A stretch of DNA of 64,000 nucleotides from G963678445 sp963678445 (GTDB lineage: Bacteria > Hydrogenedentota > Hydrogenedentia > Hydrogenedentales > G963678445): contig OY782877.1 of NCBI GenBank assembly GCA_963678445.1, forward strand, positions 2,232,001 to 2,296,000, read 5' to 3'. Each line of letters begins with the position of its first letter. The first letter of the stretch is position 1. Positions 54,801 to 62,600 of the stretch are shown here, piece after piece. Made by a program: the position numbers and the translations under genes. The notes under the pieces are model-generated. The model ran no database searches, was not told the origin of the DNA, and saw only the letters and a program-made list of their open reading frames with translations.

Positions 54801-54956
54801 CTTGGTTGGGGTACCGGGGTAGCCACTGCACTGGCGCACATGGACAAAATTACTAGTGCTGCGGCAGGTTTGAATGGTGCGCTTTGGGGAAATACGGCAG
54901 ATCTATGGTATGAAGCTGTGACTACTAATCCTGCGACAGGATGCAGAATAGACTAA
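48777..54956 (+). CDS. Giant RHS/YD-repeat protein with TPR-like and C39-like peptidase regions, probably 5'-truncated
   Basis: 2059 codons; the first ~27 come from IS21 DNA, so the native start and any signal peptide are lost. Residues 50-125 look like TPRs (YYEDYETCLKLYQDFLNTFP, AYATYQQVVKLFPDT). A C39-like papain fold follows, with Cys in KLCGPEALHHYLALQG and His in AHVDEHHFVLVLE. A Gly/Pro linker leads to the RHS entry (IDFTIMGRQGSQVVHQTDIS) and about 1400 residues of YD repeats, interrupted by two beta-sandwich inserts (DDFSDGDYTASPAWT near 1340; DDFNDGDMSGWNVGS near 1505). The RHS core end is LYDSQTGLNYAPFRYYNPQ with RDPLGYINGTNLYAYV. The ~140-residue tail is glycine-zipper-like (GIAIGIGAAVGGLAGG) with no recognised toxin. 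Family knowledge: RHS shells encapsulate a C-terminal effector. Confidence 0.88.
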   Translation: MSIKPSRPLVPKTAETILPFSCATFIRIVKEFAEAGDVTERAAPAAAFIENRMYYEDYETCLKLYQDFLNTFPQSRYAARALFSMADIYWRAENMQTAYATYQQVVKLFPDTTFAESAAYNCRFMERFILDTDLALAVPEEKPVLAPPVFAKLCGPEALHHYLALQGEAASVGELSESAGMNDRGGSMQALLDTAAAHGHALVGVEMASLQDSEQLFLAHVDEHHFVLVLESNPEGVRYIDSFGRVRHTARSTFEMRFGGMALMPQHKAGGAFSLVKRDALESVFGGEDPQFPTGTPGTCPNGDPYDPCDEDEGGDGVPPGPGDGPAPPDKCLVGDVDAGTAGGPGLRLGGGGSASSSMPGAVMGNIGAFGIGITAPEIDFTIMGRQGSQVVHQTDISVPVRGDLNLMFKRTFFNPWGLIDPDTSFHAFNDEIGECWSHNFSDYVIVSTNDDSNGAPLGVATNIKGKTRYYVSTEVVINIDSNDPEMEYGETVYAIDGIMGDPLQDPDAWRTGGALTHELGNVLYRNNKNGKTRVVYPNGSQRCFLGPVNNVGRMEKLRDRNGNEITLSYTNGRITTVSAPDDRYLAFSYNSNNVITKVELRKDGAVNPLKTIEYQYAYSSTLASYLLSKVLYPDNSSNQFYYNTSKVDNCLFISTYYDRSGKRTSFDFTYRQDSYDTQWTHAFDGVVTHYASDSVVDSTLELSRMDSNPTGPLVILQYDGTIQSGTLLARARYEGDGSGYHNTKSIYYGDPNDLNETRTMEFWYNKDNYRDLHYIRDLSGMASYGYEYNEKGKITKITRRYGQIYTIDMYFEYDATGLRVTKRIDPNGLESTYGYDGNGNITRYYHPYMGAGDITYAYDDTYGQLTSYTDPLNHTWTYAYDSRGNMTSSTTPLNKTTTYAYDDFGRLTSMTSPLNKTVSYEYEDSSCSCGGPAGKITKITDEENHITQMEYDTGGMLTKVIDALNRTTGYQYDAMHRLTAVAVPHDSTTDKMLYEYDALNRITNIINFEKEESTFVYDFYGDLTQVTDPEGSVSFVYYANGHLKQLIDGNNNTTNFYYWRDGGLKRTVNAQGERRYYWYDHMGNLTKTGAGEDGTTDPIEYRYSNTTGQLTQLHYSNENDSFNLNVYYYYDQAGQLTRLVDWGSYEGHYFYYDAEGKVTKYTDYDHTSANPKALNLTYDDAGRVITMTDYDGYATTYTYTDTGRVSTVTTPGNKTWTYNYNALGQPTTVALPNGMTTAYAYDTLNQMTKLEHKDGTTVKEGWEYALDANGNILRMGSTVANDDSAWEYAYDGRGRLLDAMQRNAAGLPKQRYSYTYDAGDNLLTKQCSPFKASPSLQDDFSDGDYTASPAWTVKNGTWSVDPTGLYLRADHTIANEIYTAQTQSEYELWFSYYFEEAAILAVPLLADANGLGGPALRIVDSGMEFNTGTPSISRTINTELGQWYDVRVRVEGDTITVWRGNQGEGLNLVLQQSGFTIPAPAQLGFMVLGDKVRIDNLRLITANSTDYNFTDDFNDGDMSGWNVGSNLSASSGAVRTLANISGYSSFSRYRPLSDGDIKFSYTLESTSTAAYPRIEVLARYYNWNNQILVRLYAHTAQILQYKDGVLTTLVSNSNGASTLDQAYDVTLHYDGNRVEVWRGEAGQSQSMILATDAATHLSGGNLYIRAAGNTMAEIDDITFSVPKPETTVYTCNNANELTSMTVGSQPAVTYTYDAWGRTQSEQQTLSGTDYTRTYTWMFGDKLKKRVSTFPGEEQQIDYLYDGLGKRRNIVVNYGQVDQAITWYRWIGSNESAQYTEGTDSSTIWDIGARTHSWYNGAEVQGANPSTGAYTYQLKDRLGTPRGHYNQTKTRIARTSYTPYGMPDMQLGGASSPIGYTGHLYDSQTGLNYAPFRYYNPQTARWMKRDPLGYINGTNLYAYVTNNPAAYNDPTGGFLLTFGIAIGIGAAVGGLAGGIRARMNNKPVAPAVGWGALVGGVSGAAGAVFAACLTPLFGGAAAAAVAESGGGILGWGTGVATALAHMDKITSAAAGLNGALWGNTADLWYEAVTTNPATGCRID

Positions 54957-55280
54957 AGCTGTTTTTATTCCTGGAGAAAAGCTGTCACTCGCTCCTGCGC
55001 TTTTTTGTGGGGGCGAGTGCTTGTATTCTTGACGGCAAGAGAAGATGACCACTAGAATCCTAGGCGGTGTGATTATGATAAGGGGGTTATGGCATATCGT
55101 ACGACGACTGGAACGAACGCGATGTGTGTTTTTCGGAAGACATGAAGCGTGAAAGAAGAACTCAACGAGAAAATGCTTTTAAGGAACAACCGGAGAAGTG
55201 CAGTACATAAGAATTTTTGAAATTTTCTTTATAATGAGGTGTTTCCCGCGAGTTTTTAATGAATATGGTGGAAGGTGTTT
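54957..55280. other. Intergenic region behind the RHS gene
   Basis: A ten-base hairpin (54986-54995 with 55010-55019, one G-U pair) contains a T-run in its loop rather than after it, so it is not a standard terminator. No gene or promoter could be supported in the remaining bases, which are more AT-rich than the RHS 3' half. Confidence 0.4.
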
Positions 55281-55832
55281 ATGAAAACGGCAAAGATTCC
55301 TAAAGATGTTCGTTATGTGGCGTATTCTAAACCCGTTTTTTGCGCATTTTTTTTGCTGAGCGCAGGACGAGCTTTTTACACACCGGGTACATATGAAATA
55401 GGTTTTTCCTGTTATGCGTTGTTTGTGTGTCTTTTAGGACACTATTTATATCGGCTGTGGCGGGAAAACTGGCTAAAGGTGGAATATACGCTGTCCGGCC
55501 CATGGCTTGTCAAAAAGGCAGGAAGAAAGGAGCAGTGTGTAGATGTCAGAACTATAAAGATACTTATGTATAATACTAGTATACATAAAGATCCTGCGAA
55601 TGAAACCTTTCTTAAGGTGCTAAGGGTTTGCACGGCATTTCTTGTATCTGTGTTTCTTTTGTTGGAATGCCGGGCTTATCTTTTTACATCCGATGGGGAA
55701 AAAATGACGTTTCCTTCAGATTTAATGATTCCCGGAACCGATACGCAGTATTTTATTTCTCCCATTTTTTCTTCTATCGACAAGAAACTTTTACCGGAAG
55801 ATTTCCAAATGATTTCCCGGTATCCCGGTTGA
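55281..55832 (+). CDS. Small membrane protein of unknown function downstream of the RHS gene
   Basis: This 183-aa protein has ATG 55281 preceded by GGAAGG. Hydrophobic segments are about YSKPVFCAFFLLSAGRAFY, IGFSCYALFVCLLGHYLYRL and VLRVCTAFLVSVFLLLE, so it is probably an inner-membrane protein with a ~65-residue soluble tail. No family was recognised. Composition is AT-rich, like the region before it. The position directly after an RHS C-terminus is where immunity genes sit in polymorphic toxin loci. That role is only positional inference, because no toxin domain is recognised and the gap is 324 bp. Confidence 0.6.
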   Translation: MKTAKIPKDVRYVAYSKPVFCAFFLLSAGRAFYTPGTYEIGFSCYALFVCLLGHYLYRLWRENWLKVEYTLSGPWLVKKAGRKEQCVDVRTIKILMYNTSIHKDPANETFLKVLRVCTAFLVSVFLLLECRAYLFTSDGEKMTFPSDLMIPGTDTQYFISPIFSSIDKKLLPEDFQMISRYPG

Positions 55833-55891
55833 GTGTCTTCTGGCGTGCGCTTATTTCCTGAACACAAATGATGTCGAGCATACAAAACACC

Positions 55892-56735
55892 CTAGATAGT
55901 GTCGTCATGAGATATTGAGCCATAGGGCGAGGCATTGAATTTGTACGGCCGCCAGGAAGGAGGAGGTGTTTTTGGCGTAGCGGGTTGCAATCCCGCGCCA
56001 GCGTTTGAGGTTAGGAAGGCGTTTTCGACCAGATGACGGTGCCGGTAAAGCGCTTTGTCGTAATCTCGCTGAATTTTCCGGTTTCTTTTCGGCGCAATCA
56101 CCGCTTCCATACCCGCCTGAGCTGCTTCGCGGAGTATGGCGTCGGTGTCGTAACCGCGGTCCGCAAGCAACTTTTCTGCGTCCAGCCCATTTATCAGCGG
56201 TTGAGCCTGTGTGCAATCCGCTGTGGAACCTGCTGTAATAAGAATTCGGACCGGCATCCCATGCGCATCCACGGCCAGGTGTATCTTGCTGTTGAGCCCC
56301 CTTTTGTCTGCCCCGTCTCCTGGTTGCCGCCGCGGGCACCCGTTGCGTGGGGGGCTTTGACGTGGCTGGCGTCTTATCATCAGCCATTCGAAATCGGGCT
56401 CGTCGATGAACTGTTCGAGCAGTTTTTCCCACACGCCCTTGTCGCGCCAGCGGCAGAAGCGGCGGTGTGTGTTTTTCCAGTCACCGTAGTCGGGGGCAGG
56501 TCGCGCCAGGGAGCGCCGGTGCGCAGGATCCATAGAACTGCGTTGATAAACTGGCGGTTGTCCCGGGCGTTGCCACCCCATGCCCCTGCGCGCCCGGGAA
56601 GGTGAGGCTTCAGAAGTTCCCAGGTGTGCTCGCAGATGTCGTGTCGTCGATGCGCTGGTTTCATGTCGGGCCTTTCTCTCGTTTTTTTACCCGAAACACT
56701 ATAGCATAAACAAAACTCATGACGACACTATCTAG
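55892..56735 (-). mobile_element. IS5-family insertion sequence with perfect inverted repeats
   Basis: Perfect 20-bp inverted repeats bound the element: 55892-55911 and 56716-56735. The outer CTAG at each end is either part of the repeat or a target duplication, which would leave ATAGTGTCGTCATGAG as the true end. The ~840-bp length and the transposase type fit the IS427/IS1031-like part of the IS5 family. The transposase is on the minus strand and broken, but the ends are intact, so the element could be mobilised in trans. Confidence 0.88.
55914..56664 (-). pseudogene. IS5-family transposase with several frame changes
   Basis: ATG 56664 starts MKPAHRRHDICEHTWELLKP and reaches NAVLWILRTGAPWRDLPP. 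The frame then shifts in a C-rich stretch near 56500 to PDYGDWKNTHRRFCRWRDKG and VWEKLLEQFID. A further shift gives the VKAPHATGARGGNQETGQTK-type segment, then back to KIHLAVDAHGMPVRILITAG and LLADRGYDTDAILREA. The end LKRWRGIATRYAKNTSSFLA is again in another frame. One frame change is normal for this group (programmed frameshift), but three or more indicate decay. Confidence 0.78.
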
Positions 56736-57076
56736 GGGATTGAATTTTTTTTCTGCTCGTCCCCACGGTCCTCCCTGGGGACGCATATGTTAGCGTGTGT
56801 AGAAAATAGTTTCCTGTAGTTTATAACGCGCGCTTTGCTCCTCAGCGGCTTTGCGTGCTCTATTTCCTCAACGCAGAGAGGCGGAGTACGCAAGGTTTCG
56901 CAGGGGATAGAGTATTTTTTGGAATCATTGATCCGCATGACTATGAAATAACCTGTTAAAGTATCCGTTTTTCTTTGCTTCTTTCTTTTTCCGTAAAAAG
57001 AAAGAAGTGTCTGTAATTCCTTAAAATACTTCAGCTTTTCAGAATCGCGTCCGCGGACAGAACAGCGCAGTCCACT
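56736..57076. other. Intergenic region, nothing recognised
   Basis: Between the IS5 right end and the SGNH gene stop no coding frame, RNA or repeat could be supported. Short purine/pyrimidine-rich stretches (for example TTCTTTGCTTCTTTC near 56972) are the only notable feature. Confidence 0.5.
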
Positions 57077-58000
57077 TTACGAATCGCTTTTCTCCCTCCC
57101 CAAGTACTTCAAAAGGACGGATTTCACGAACGCATGCCCTTCTTCGGAGAAATGGCCGTCGTGGGGGATGTTCCACCAATACGGACCTTCGCGCCGGGCC
57201 GTTTCTTCCTGTAACAGGGGAAGCAGATCGATGCAAAGGGCTTTACCCGACATCGCCTTGAGAATGCTATCCTGCGGACGTCGCGGGTTATAGCCCTGTG
57301 GAAAAGCAGCCGCATCGAGCTGTTCGGCTTTGGGCACAATCAGCACAATGGGCCGTATGCCATTCTCTTTCGCCTTGGCTACAAAGCGGTTAAGAAGCGC
57401 CATCGTTAATGCATAGGAGCGCTCCCAGGCCGGTGGCGGTGTTTCATCATAAAGTTCTGGGCATTCCATATGTACCGCTGCATTGACCGATTTGATGCGG
57501 AGCTTGCGATACTGATTGTACATATAGACAAGACCATAGCTGTAGCGGGCAAGCTTCATAAAAACCGGGATCCCAATTTCCGGTTCAAGTAATTGGAGTT
57601 CATTGTCCACTTGGGTCCAGTAGGGGTAATAACGTTTCCAGTTTAATTCCTGAGAATTATCAACAAAATCGTTCCCCACAAATACCTGCAGCAACGCTAC
57701 ATCGGGTTTAAGCGAAAGGGCAACGCGTTCAAACTGGATAAGCTGCATGCCCGTCCCTGTCCCATCGATAGTCAAATTTATACACGCTACGTCTTCCCCC
57801 CTGCTTTTCAGGTCCGCTTCGACGCCAGCAACGAAGGTTTTTTTATAGGGGACTTCAAATGCGGCTGTAAAACTATCGCCGAGAAACGCGATTTTGTACG
57901 CATGCATTAAATCCCAATCCGGACCACGATAGCCATTCTGGTTGATCCGAATATCGGTGCGGACAGACGGATTTGCCTGGCTTATATAACGCGCTTTCAT
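57077..58000 (-). CDS. SGNH-hydrolase-like membrane-anchored protein
   Basis: The 307 codons from ATG 58000 include SGNH blocks: FLGDSFTAAFEV (block I Ser), QVFVGNDFVDNS (block III Asn) and IPHDGHFSEEGHAFVKSVL (block V with Asp and His). Family knowledge: such proteins are esterases or O-acetyl transferases on glycans and peptidoglycan. The frame stays open upstream of the ATG to about 58160 and encodes a transmembrane segment (SVAINLLLLTAVSGAILVSF) with GVRLFSDTCPIF after it, so the real protein is probably ~50 residues longer. No standard start is in frame there. Removing one A from a six-A run at about 58156 would join a TTG with GGAG upstream, so a small indel is likely. Neighbours give no operon context. 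Confidence 0.75.
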   Translation of the reverse strand: MKARYISQANPSVRTDIRINQNGYRGPDWDLMHAYKIAFLGDSFTAAFEVPYKKTFVAGVEADLKSRGEDVACINLTIDGTGTGMQLIQFERVALSLKPDVALLQVFVGNDFVDNSQELNWKRYYPYWTQVDNELQLLEPEIGIPVFMKLARYSYGLVYMYNQYRKLRIKSVNAAVHMECPELYDETPPPAWERSYALTMALLNRFVAKAKENGIRPIVLIVPKAEQLDAAAFPQGYNPRRPQDSILKAMSGKALCIDLLPLLQEETARREGPYWWNIPHDGHFSEEGHAFVKSVLLKYLGREKSDS

Positions 58001-58303
58001 TCCGGGCGCATACTTTATGTATACCTCGGAATCAGCGACTTTAAAAATGGGACAGGTATCAGAAAAGAGCCTGACACCAATTTCAAAAGAGACCAGGATT
58101 GCCCCACTTACAGCAGTGAGTAGCAGGAGGTTTATTGCAACAGATTTAAGGTGATTTTTTCAAAACTCTATCTCCGGACGGGTATGTTTATGGCACGCTT
58201 AATCAGCCTGCTTTTTTACAAGAAAGCGACATAGACAAGTAGTATAAAAAAAGATCCAGCAGATTCTCCAGTACTTGCCGAATTCAATGCCACGGTTGCG
58301 GCT

Positions 58304-58329
58304 GCACGACGGCCCGGGGGCCGTCGTGC
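58304..58329. other. Strong GC-rich hairpin in a long non-coding stretch
   Basis: An 11-bp perfect stem GCACGACGGCC / GGCCGTCGTGC with loop CGGG. There is no T-run, so it is not a classical terminator. The surrounding region (58161-58625) is GC-rich and open in several frames, but composition and lack of a start or recognisable protein argue against a gene. Confidence 0.45.
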
Positions 58330-58622
58330 GGTATGTGGGCGTAGCACATTTTGAGATGCTGACGGTCCACTGACGGGGCAAAGGGAAAAATGCTTGTGGG
58401 GGAAGGCTTCTGGCGGGGTGACGTGCTGCGGGGTAGAACGTTGGGGAGGCGCTGGAAGCGGGTGCGTCATCCCTGGACGGTGTGGGGTTTTGCGGGTTCG
58501 AGGTAGATTCGGTGAGCGTGACGGCATCGCGGTTGCGGGCGAGGAGCGTTGCGAAACAAGGGTTCCGCGTCTTGTCGTCGGTGAAGCGGAGGATGTCCCC
58601 GGGCTTGGTGGGGCGTATTCAG

Positions 58623-58685
<63 letters not shown>

Positions 58686-58936
58686 CGACAAACTGTAGTA
58701 GCACAGCTTTTGATAATTCATGATTCCAAAGGCAATGCCCAGCCCGGCCACGTGTTACACCAACCCTAACGGGGCAAGGACGGTCCGTAGTCACTCCGTA
58801 GTACTGGCACAACCCCGAAGGAAACTCCGCGACGGAAGAACAGTTTACCAAAGTCAGTTGCGCCTGCGGAGCGCACGACACCTTTCCTGGAGTGACTCGC
58901 GTCGCCTGACGCTCCTGAATCACCGTGCAGCGAGGC

Positions 58937-59263
58937 TCAGAATAAGCTTTCTGGGTAGTTTTTGAACAAGAAGGCAGGATGATAGTCTCGTCGCTTGTAG
59001 CGCGCATTATGGTCCGCATTTTCAGGCCTCAAATCCAGGCGTACAGGGTATTCTTCGATGCAAGCGGTTTGTTGTGAAATACACTCAAAATGCTCTATGA
59101 GCGCGGAGGGTGTATCAGCTTCGCGCAATAGCAATGCCTCACCCTCTGACGAGAGGTGGCCGCCATCCAAAGCCGCTGCTATCTTACGCAAACTGACACC
59201 TTGAGATTTCATCTCCACTGCTGTACTTTCTGTTTCAACGGGCTGCCCCTCAAGGGGTATCAA
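58937..59263 (-). CDS. Hypothetical small protein with a possible helix-turn-helix stretch
   Basis: A 108-aa frame with VEMKSQGVSLRKIAAALDGG, a pattern seen in recombinases and small regulators. No family is recognised and no strong RBS was found. It lies between the tRNA-Ser fragment and a promoter on the opposite strand, so it may be a remnant of an integrated element. It could also be a chance frame. Confidence 0.25.
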   Translation of the reverse strand: MIPLEGQPVETESTAVEMKSQGVSLRKIAAALDGGHLSSEGEALLLREADTPSALIEHFECISQQTACIEEYPVRLDLRPENADHNARYKRRDYHPAFLFKNYPESLF

Positions 59264-59491
59264 GTTTTCTGTTTACAATTACTTAAATACCCTGAGCAGC
59301 CCATGAGATCCGAAACGGTGAAATTCCCGGGGTAGCCACCGAGAAAATCCACGAATAAATATCGCCGCATCAAATTTGACGCTACGTCCTACTTAGCCTT
59401 TGCCTGGATTGCATAAATCTTCAGGTTCTGAACTGTTCGTTGTGCCTAAAATCGTGCGCTTTGTCATCCACTTACAAAGACCTGCTACATG

Positions 59492-59520
59492 TTGACAGCA
59501 GTTTTGAAAATAGTTAGGAT
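59492..59520 (+). promoter_or_regulatory. Predicted sigma70-type promoter of the GLUG/PKD giant gene
   Basis: TTGACA (59492-59497), a 17-bp spacer and TAGGAT (59515-59520), about 95 bp before ATG 59614. The -35 box is consensus. The rest of 59264-59613 holds nothing else I can support. Confidence 0.6.
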
Positions 59521-59613
59521 AGATGCAAAAGGGGTGTTACTTATGCCAATTCTGTGGTTTATGCAAGCTTTTGTTTTTAGCACCCCAATAATACAATCGA
59601 TAGGATAGGGGTC

Positions 59614-62600
59614 ATGAAGAAGCAAGTTATACGAAAAGCATTTATTCTATGTGCCGTTGCCAACCTTTTGTTCATTAACAATGCCATGGCGAAATATGCT
59701 GGCGGCAGTGGTAACGAACTCGACCCTTATCGAATCACTACAACGGCCGACCTGATTGCGTTGGCAGATCAAGAAAACAGTGAGGATTGGGATAAGTATT
59801 TCATATTGACCAATGACATCGACATGGCAGAAGTTGCGAATTTCACCCCCATTGGCCAAACGGAGCCGTATTTCTGCGGTCACTTTGAGGGTGATGGGAA
59901 TATTATTCACAATTTAAACATTGACCGGCCCACTGAGGATAACGTCGGTCTATTTGGCGTGGTTGGAAAGAGCGCTAGCATAAGCAGACTCGGTCTGATG
60001 GGGGGAAGCATTTCGGGAAAAGATTACGCGGGCGCATTGGCTGGTAAAGTTTATGCGAATGCATACATCTCATTTAATGGAACGCAATCTATCGATGTTC
60101 GGATTGATGTTACTTCATGTTACGCCGATTGTGTGGTTGTAGGAGAAGACAACGTAGGCGGGCTCATTGGTTACGCCTATATAAACGCTGCAAGCCATGT
60201 ATCAGGAGGCGGTACAAGCCATGGAGAAGTTATATTTGATTCCTGCTATGCCATGGGAACAGTTTGGGGCGACGAAAATGTCGGCGGATTGATCGGCAAT
60301 AATGATTGCTATGTGGCATGTTCTTTGGGTAGCAATGGCAGCTCTGGCGACATTAAGGTTAACAAATGCTATTCGCTAGCCACGGTTTCAGGTAGGTATA
60401 AAGTAGGCGGGCTAATAGGGTATATCACCATTTATTCCCTTAACACCTCTGATAGTTACGGTGCCGTTGGTTCTGGCAACGCGTTGATTTCAAGTTGTTA
60501 TGCCAAAGGAATAGTATCAGGAAATTATGCTTCTGTTGGTGGTCTGGTTGGACATATGAATATTCAGGGGGCCGGAGGTAAGGAGGACGCCACATGTACT
60601 TCTTCTGCTAGCGTTGAAAAAAATTGCTTTATAGGAAACATTAATTGTGCAGACCGTGTGGGGGCGGTTGGCGGCCTTATGGGTGGAAATCAAGTATCGT
60701 CCCAATTCAAAGCTGAAAGTAGTACAAACATTTCAGATTGTTTTGCATATGCCAACATATCAGGAAAAGTTAATGATGCGGGAGGGCTGATTGGCCATCA
60801 AGGTGCCAGTAGTTTAGGTACAGGGAAGAGTACGGCAATTATCAGCAGGTGTTACACCAGTGCTGTTTTACCACTTGATGGAAAGAATCTTGGTGGCTTG
60901 GTGGGAACTTGCGCTGAAAATGGGGGCGACACTATTGTACGTGTTAGTTTCTGGGATGTGGAAAGAAGCGGCCTCAATTCATCAGAAGGCGGCTTTGGAT
61001 TAACTACCGCGCAAATGCAAACGCAAAATACCTATACCAATGCTGCATGGAATTTTGAAAATGTATGGACGATGACGCCGCCGGACGACTATGGTTATCC
61101 AGTGTTAAGAGGCGTATTTACGCCGAGTTTACACGAAGGAGAAGGTAGCACGGAAGGTAGCACGGAAGGTAGCACGGAAGGTAGCACGGAAGGTAGCACG
61201 GAAGGTAGCACGGAAGGTAGCACGGAAGGTAGCACGGAAGGTAGCACGGAAGGTAGCACGGAAGGTAGCACGGAAGGTAGCACGGAAGGTAGCACGGAAG
61301 GTAGCACGGAAGGTAGCACGGAAGGTAGCACGGAAGGTAGCACGGAAGGTAGCACGGAAGGTAGCACGGAAGAAAACTCCATGGTGCACAGTGCTGACCA
61401 GAATGCCGACTATGTGATTAGTATTACCGAATTGCTCCGCATGATTCAGTTTTTTAATTCAGACGGTCTGCACTGTCATGAGGGTACGGAAGATGGCTAT
61501 GGTCCGGGTCCCGGGAAGCAAACATGTGTGGCCCACGCCAGTGATTACAATCCCAAAGATTGGCAAATCAGCTTGACGGAACTCTTGCGTTTAATCCAAT
61601 TCCTAAATTCGGATGGTTATCACACACAATGTAGTTCGGAAGATACGTTTGCTCCTGGTCCGGGTTATCATGGGAATTGTGGGGATATTAACGAAGGGGA
61701 AAACAATGTGGAAGGCGAAGAAGAAGGTAGTGTTGATGGTGAAAATGAAGGGGAAGAAGAGGGTGAGGGGGAAGGAAATGCTTTGCCTGAATTGTCTTTT
61801 TCGATTTCGACACAAAGGGGAAGCACGCCTTGTATTGTGCGATTTAAGGATACAACGAGCTATGGTGAAAATGATTTCGTTGTTACATGGCGTTGGGCAT
61901 TTGGGGATGGACAAACTTCTACTGAGCGAAATCCCGTACATGTTTACACGACGCCTGGCGAGTATATGCCTGAGTTGAGTGTAACTCTATCGACAGGAAG
62001 AGAAATCTTTGCTTTCTATGAGGAAACACTCGTGATAGCCTTTGGGGGGGATCAGGACAAAGATAATATCTCTGATACAGATGAGATTTTGTATGGCACC
62101 AACCCGGCCTTGTGGGATACGGATGGGGACTTGTTTGGGGATGGGGATGAAATTGCGACCGGTACGGATCCCCTGGTGGCCAATGGGACGCCAGCAGCCA
62201 ATGCCTTGGCTTTGGACAGTATAAATAATTTGGAAATATTGGGGATAGATGGAAATACGCTGGTGCTTTTTCACCGCGGCGTATCACATAGTAAATCGTC
62301 ACTTATTCGCACTGGAATGACACTTTACACAACCTCCTCGATTTCCAAGGTTATTGCTTCCAAAAATGGGGAGAAATACATTGGCGAGGATGCTGTGAAT
62401 AAAATGTGGGGTTTTTTAGGTGAAGTTCAAGGGGTGATCAGCGATACTGTAACTGCTGGCCAAGAGATTGTATCGAATGGGGTTACCTATATCGCTACAG
62501 CGGTTGAAGATGGTGTTGTATATACCGTTACCTTTATCAGTAAGCCGTTGGTTGCTGCTTTTCCTGAATTAGATCAGTCCGTGCAATGCAGCTTTACATT

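Noticed and set aside
61141..61368. CRISPR array
   Set aside because: Units are contiguous 12-mers without spacers and stay in a coding frame; no cas genes are present.
61129..61389. Minus-strand repetitive frames (LPSV or FRAT repeats)
   Set aside because: Antisense readings of the EGST tandem repeat.
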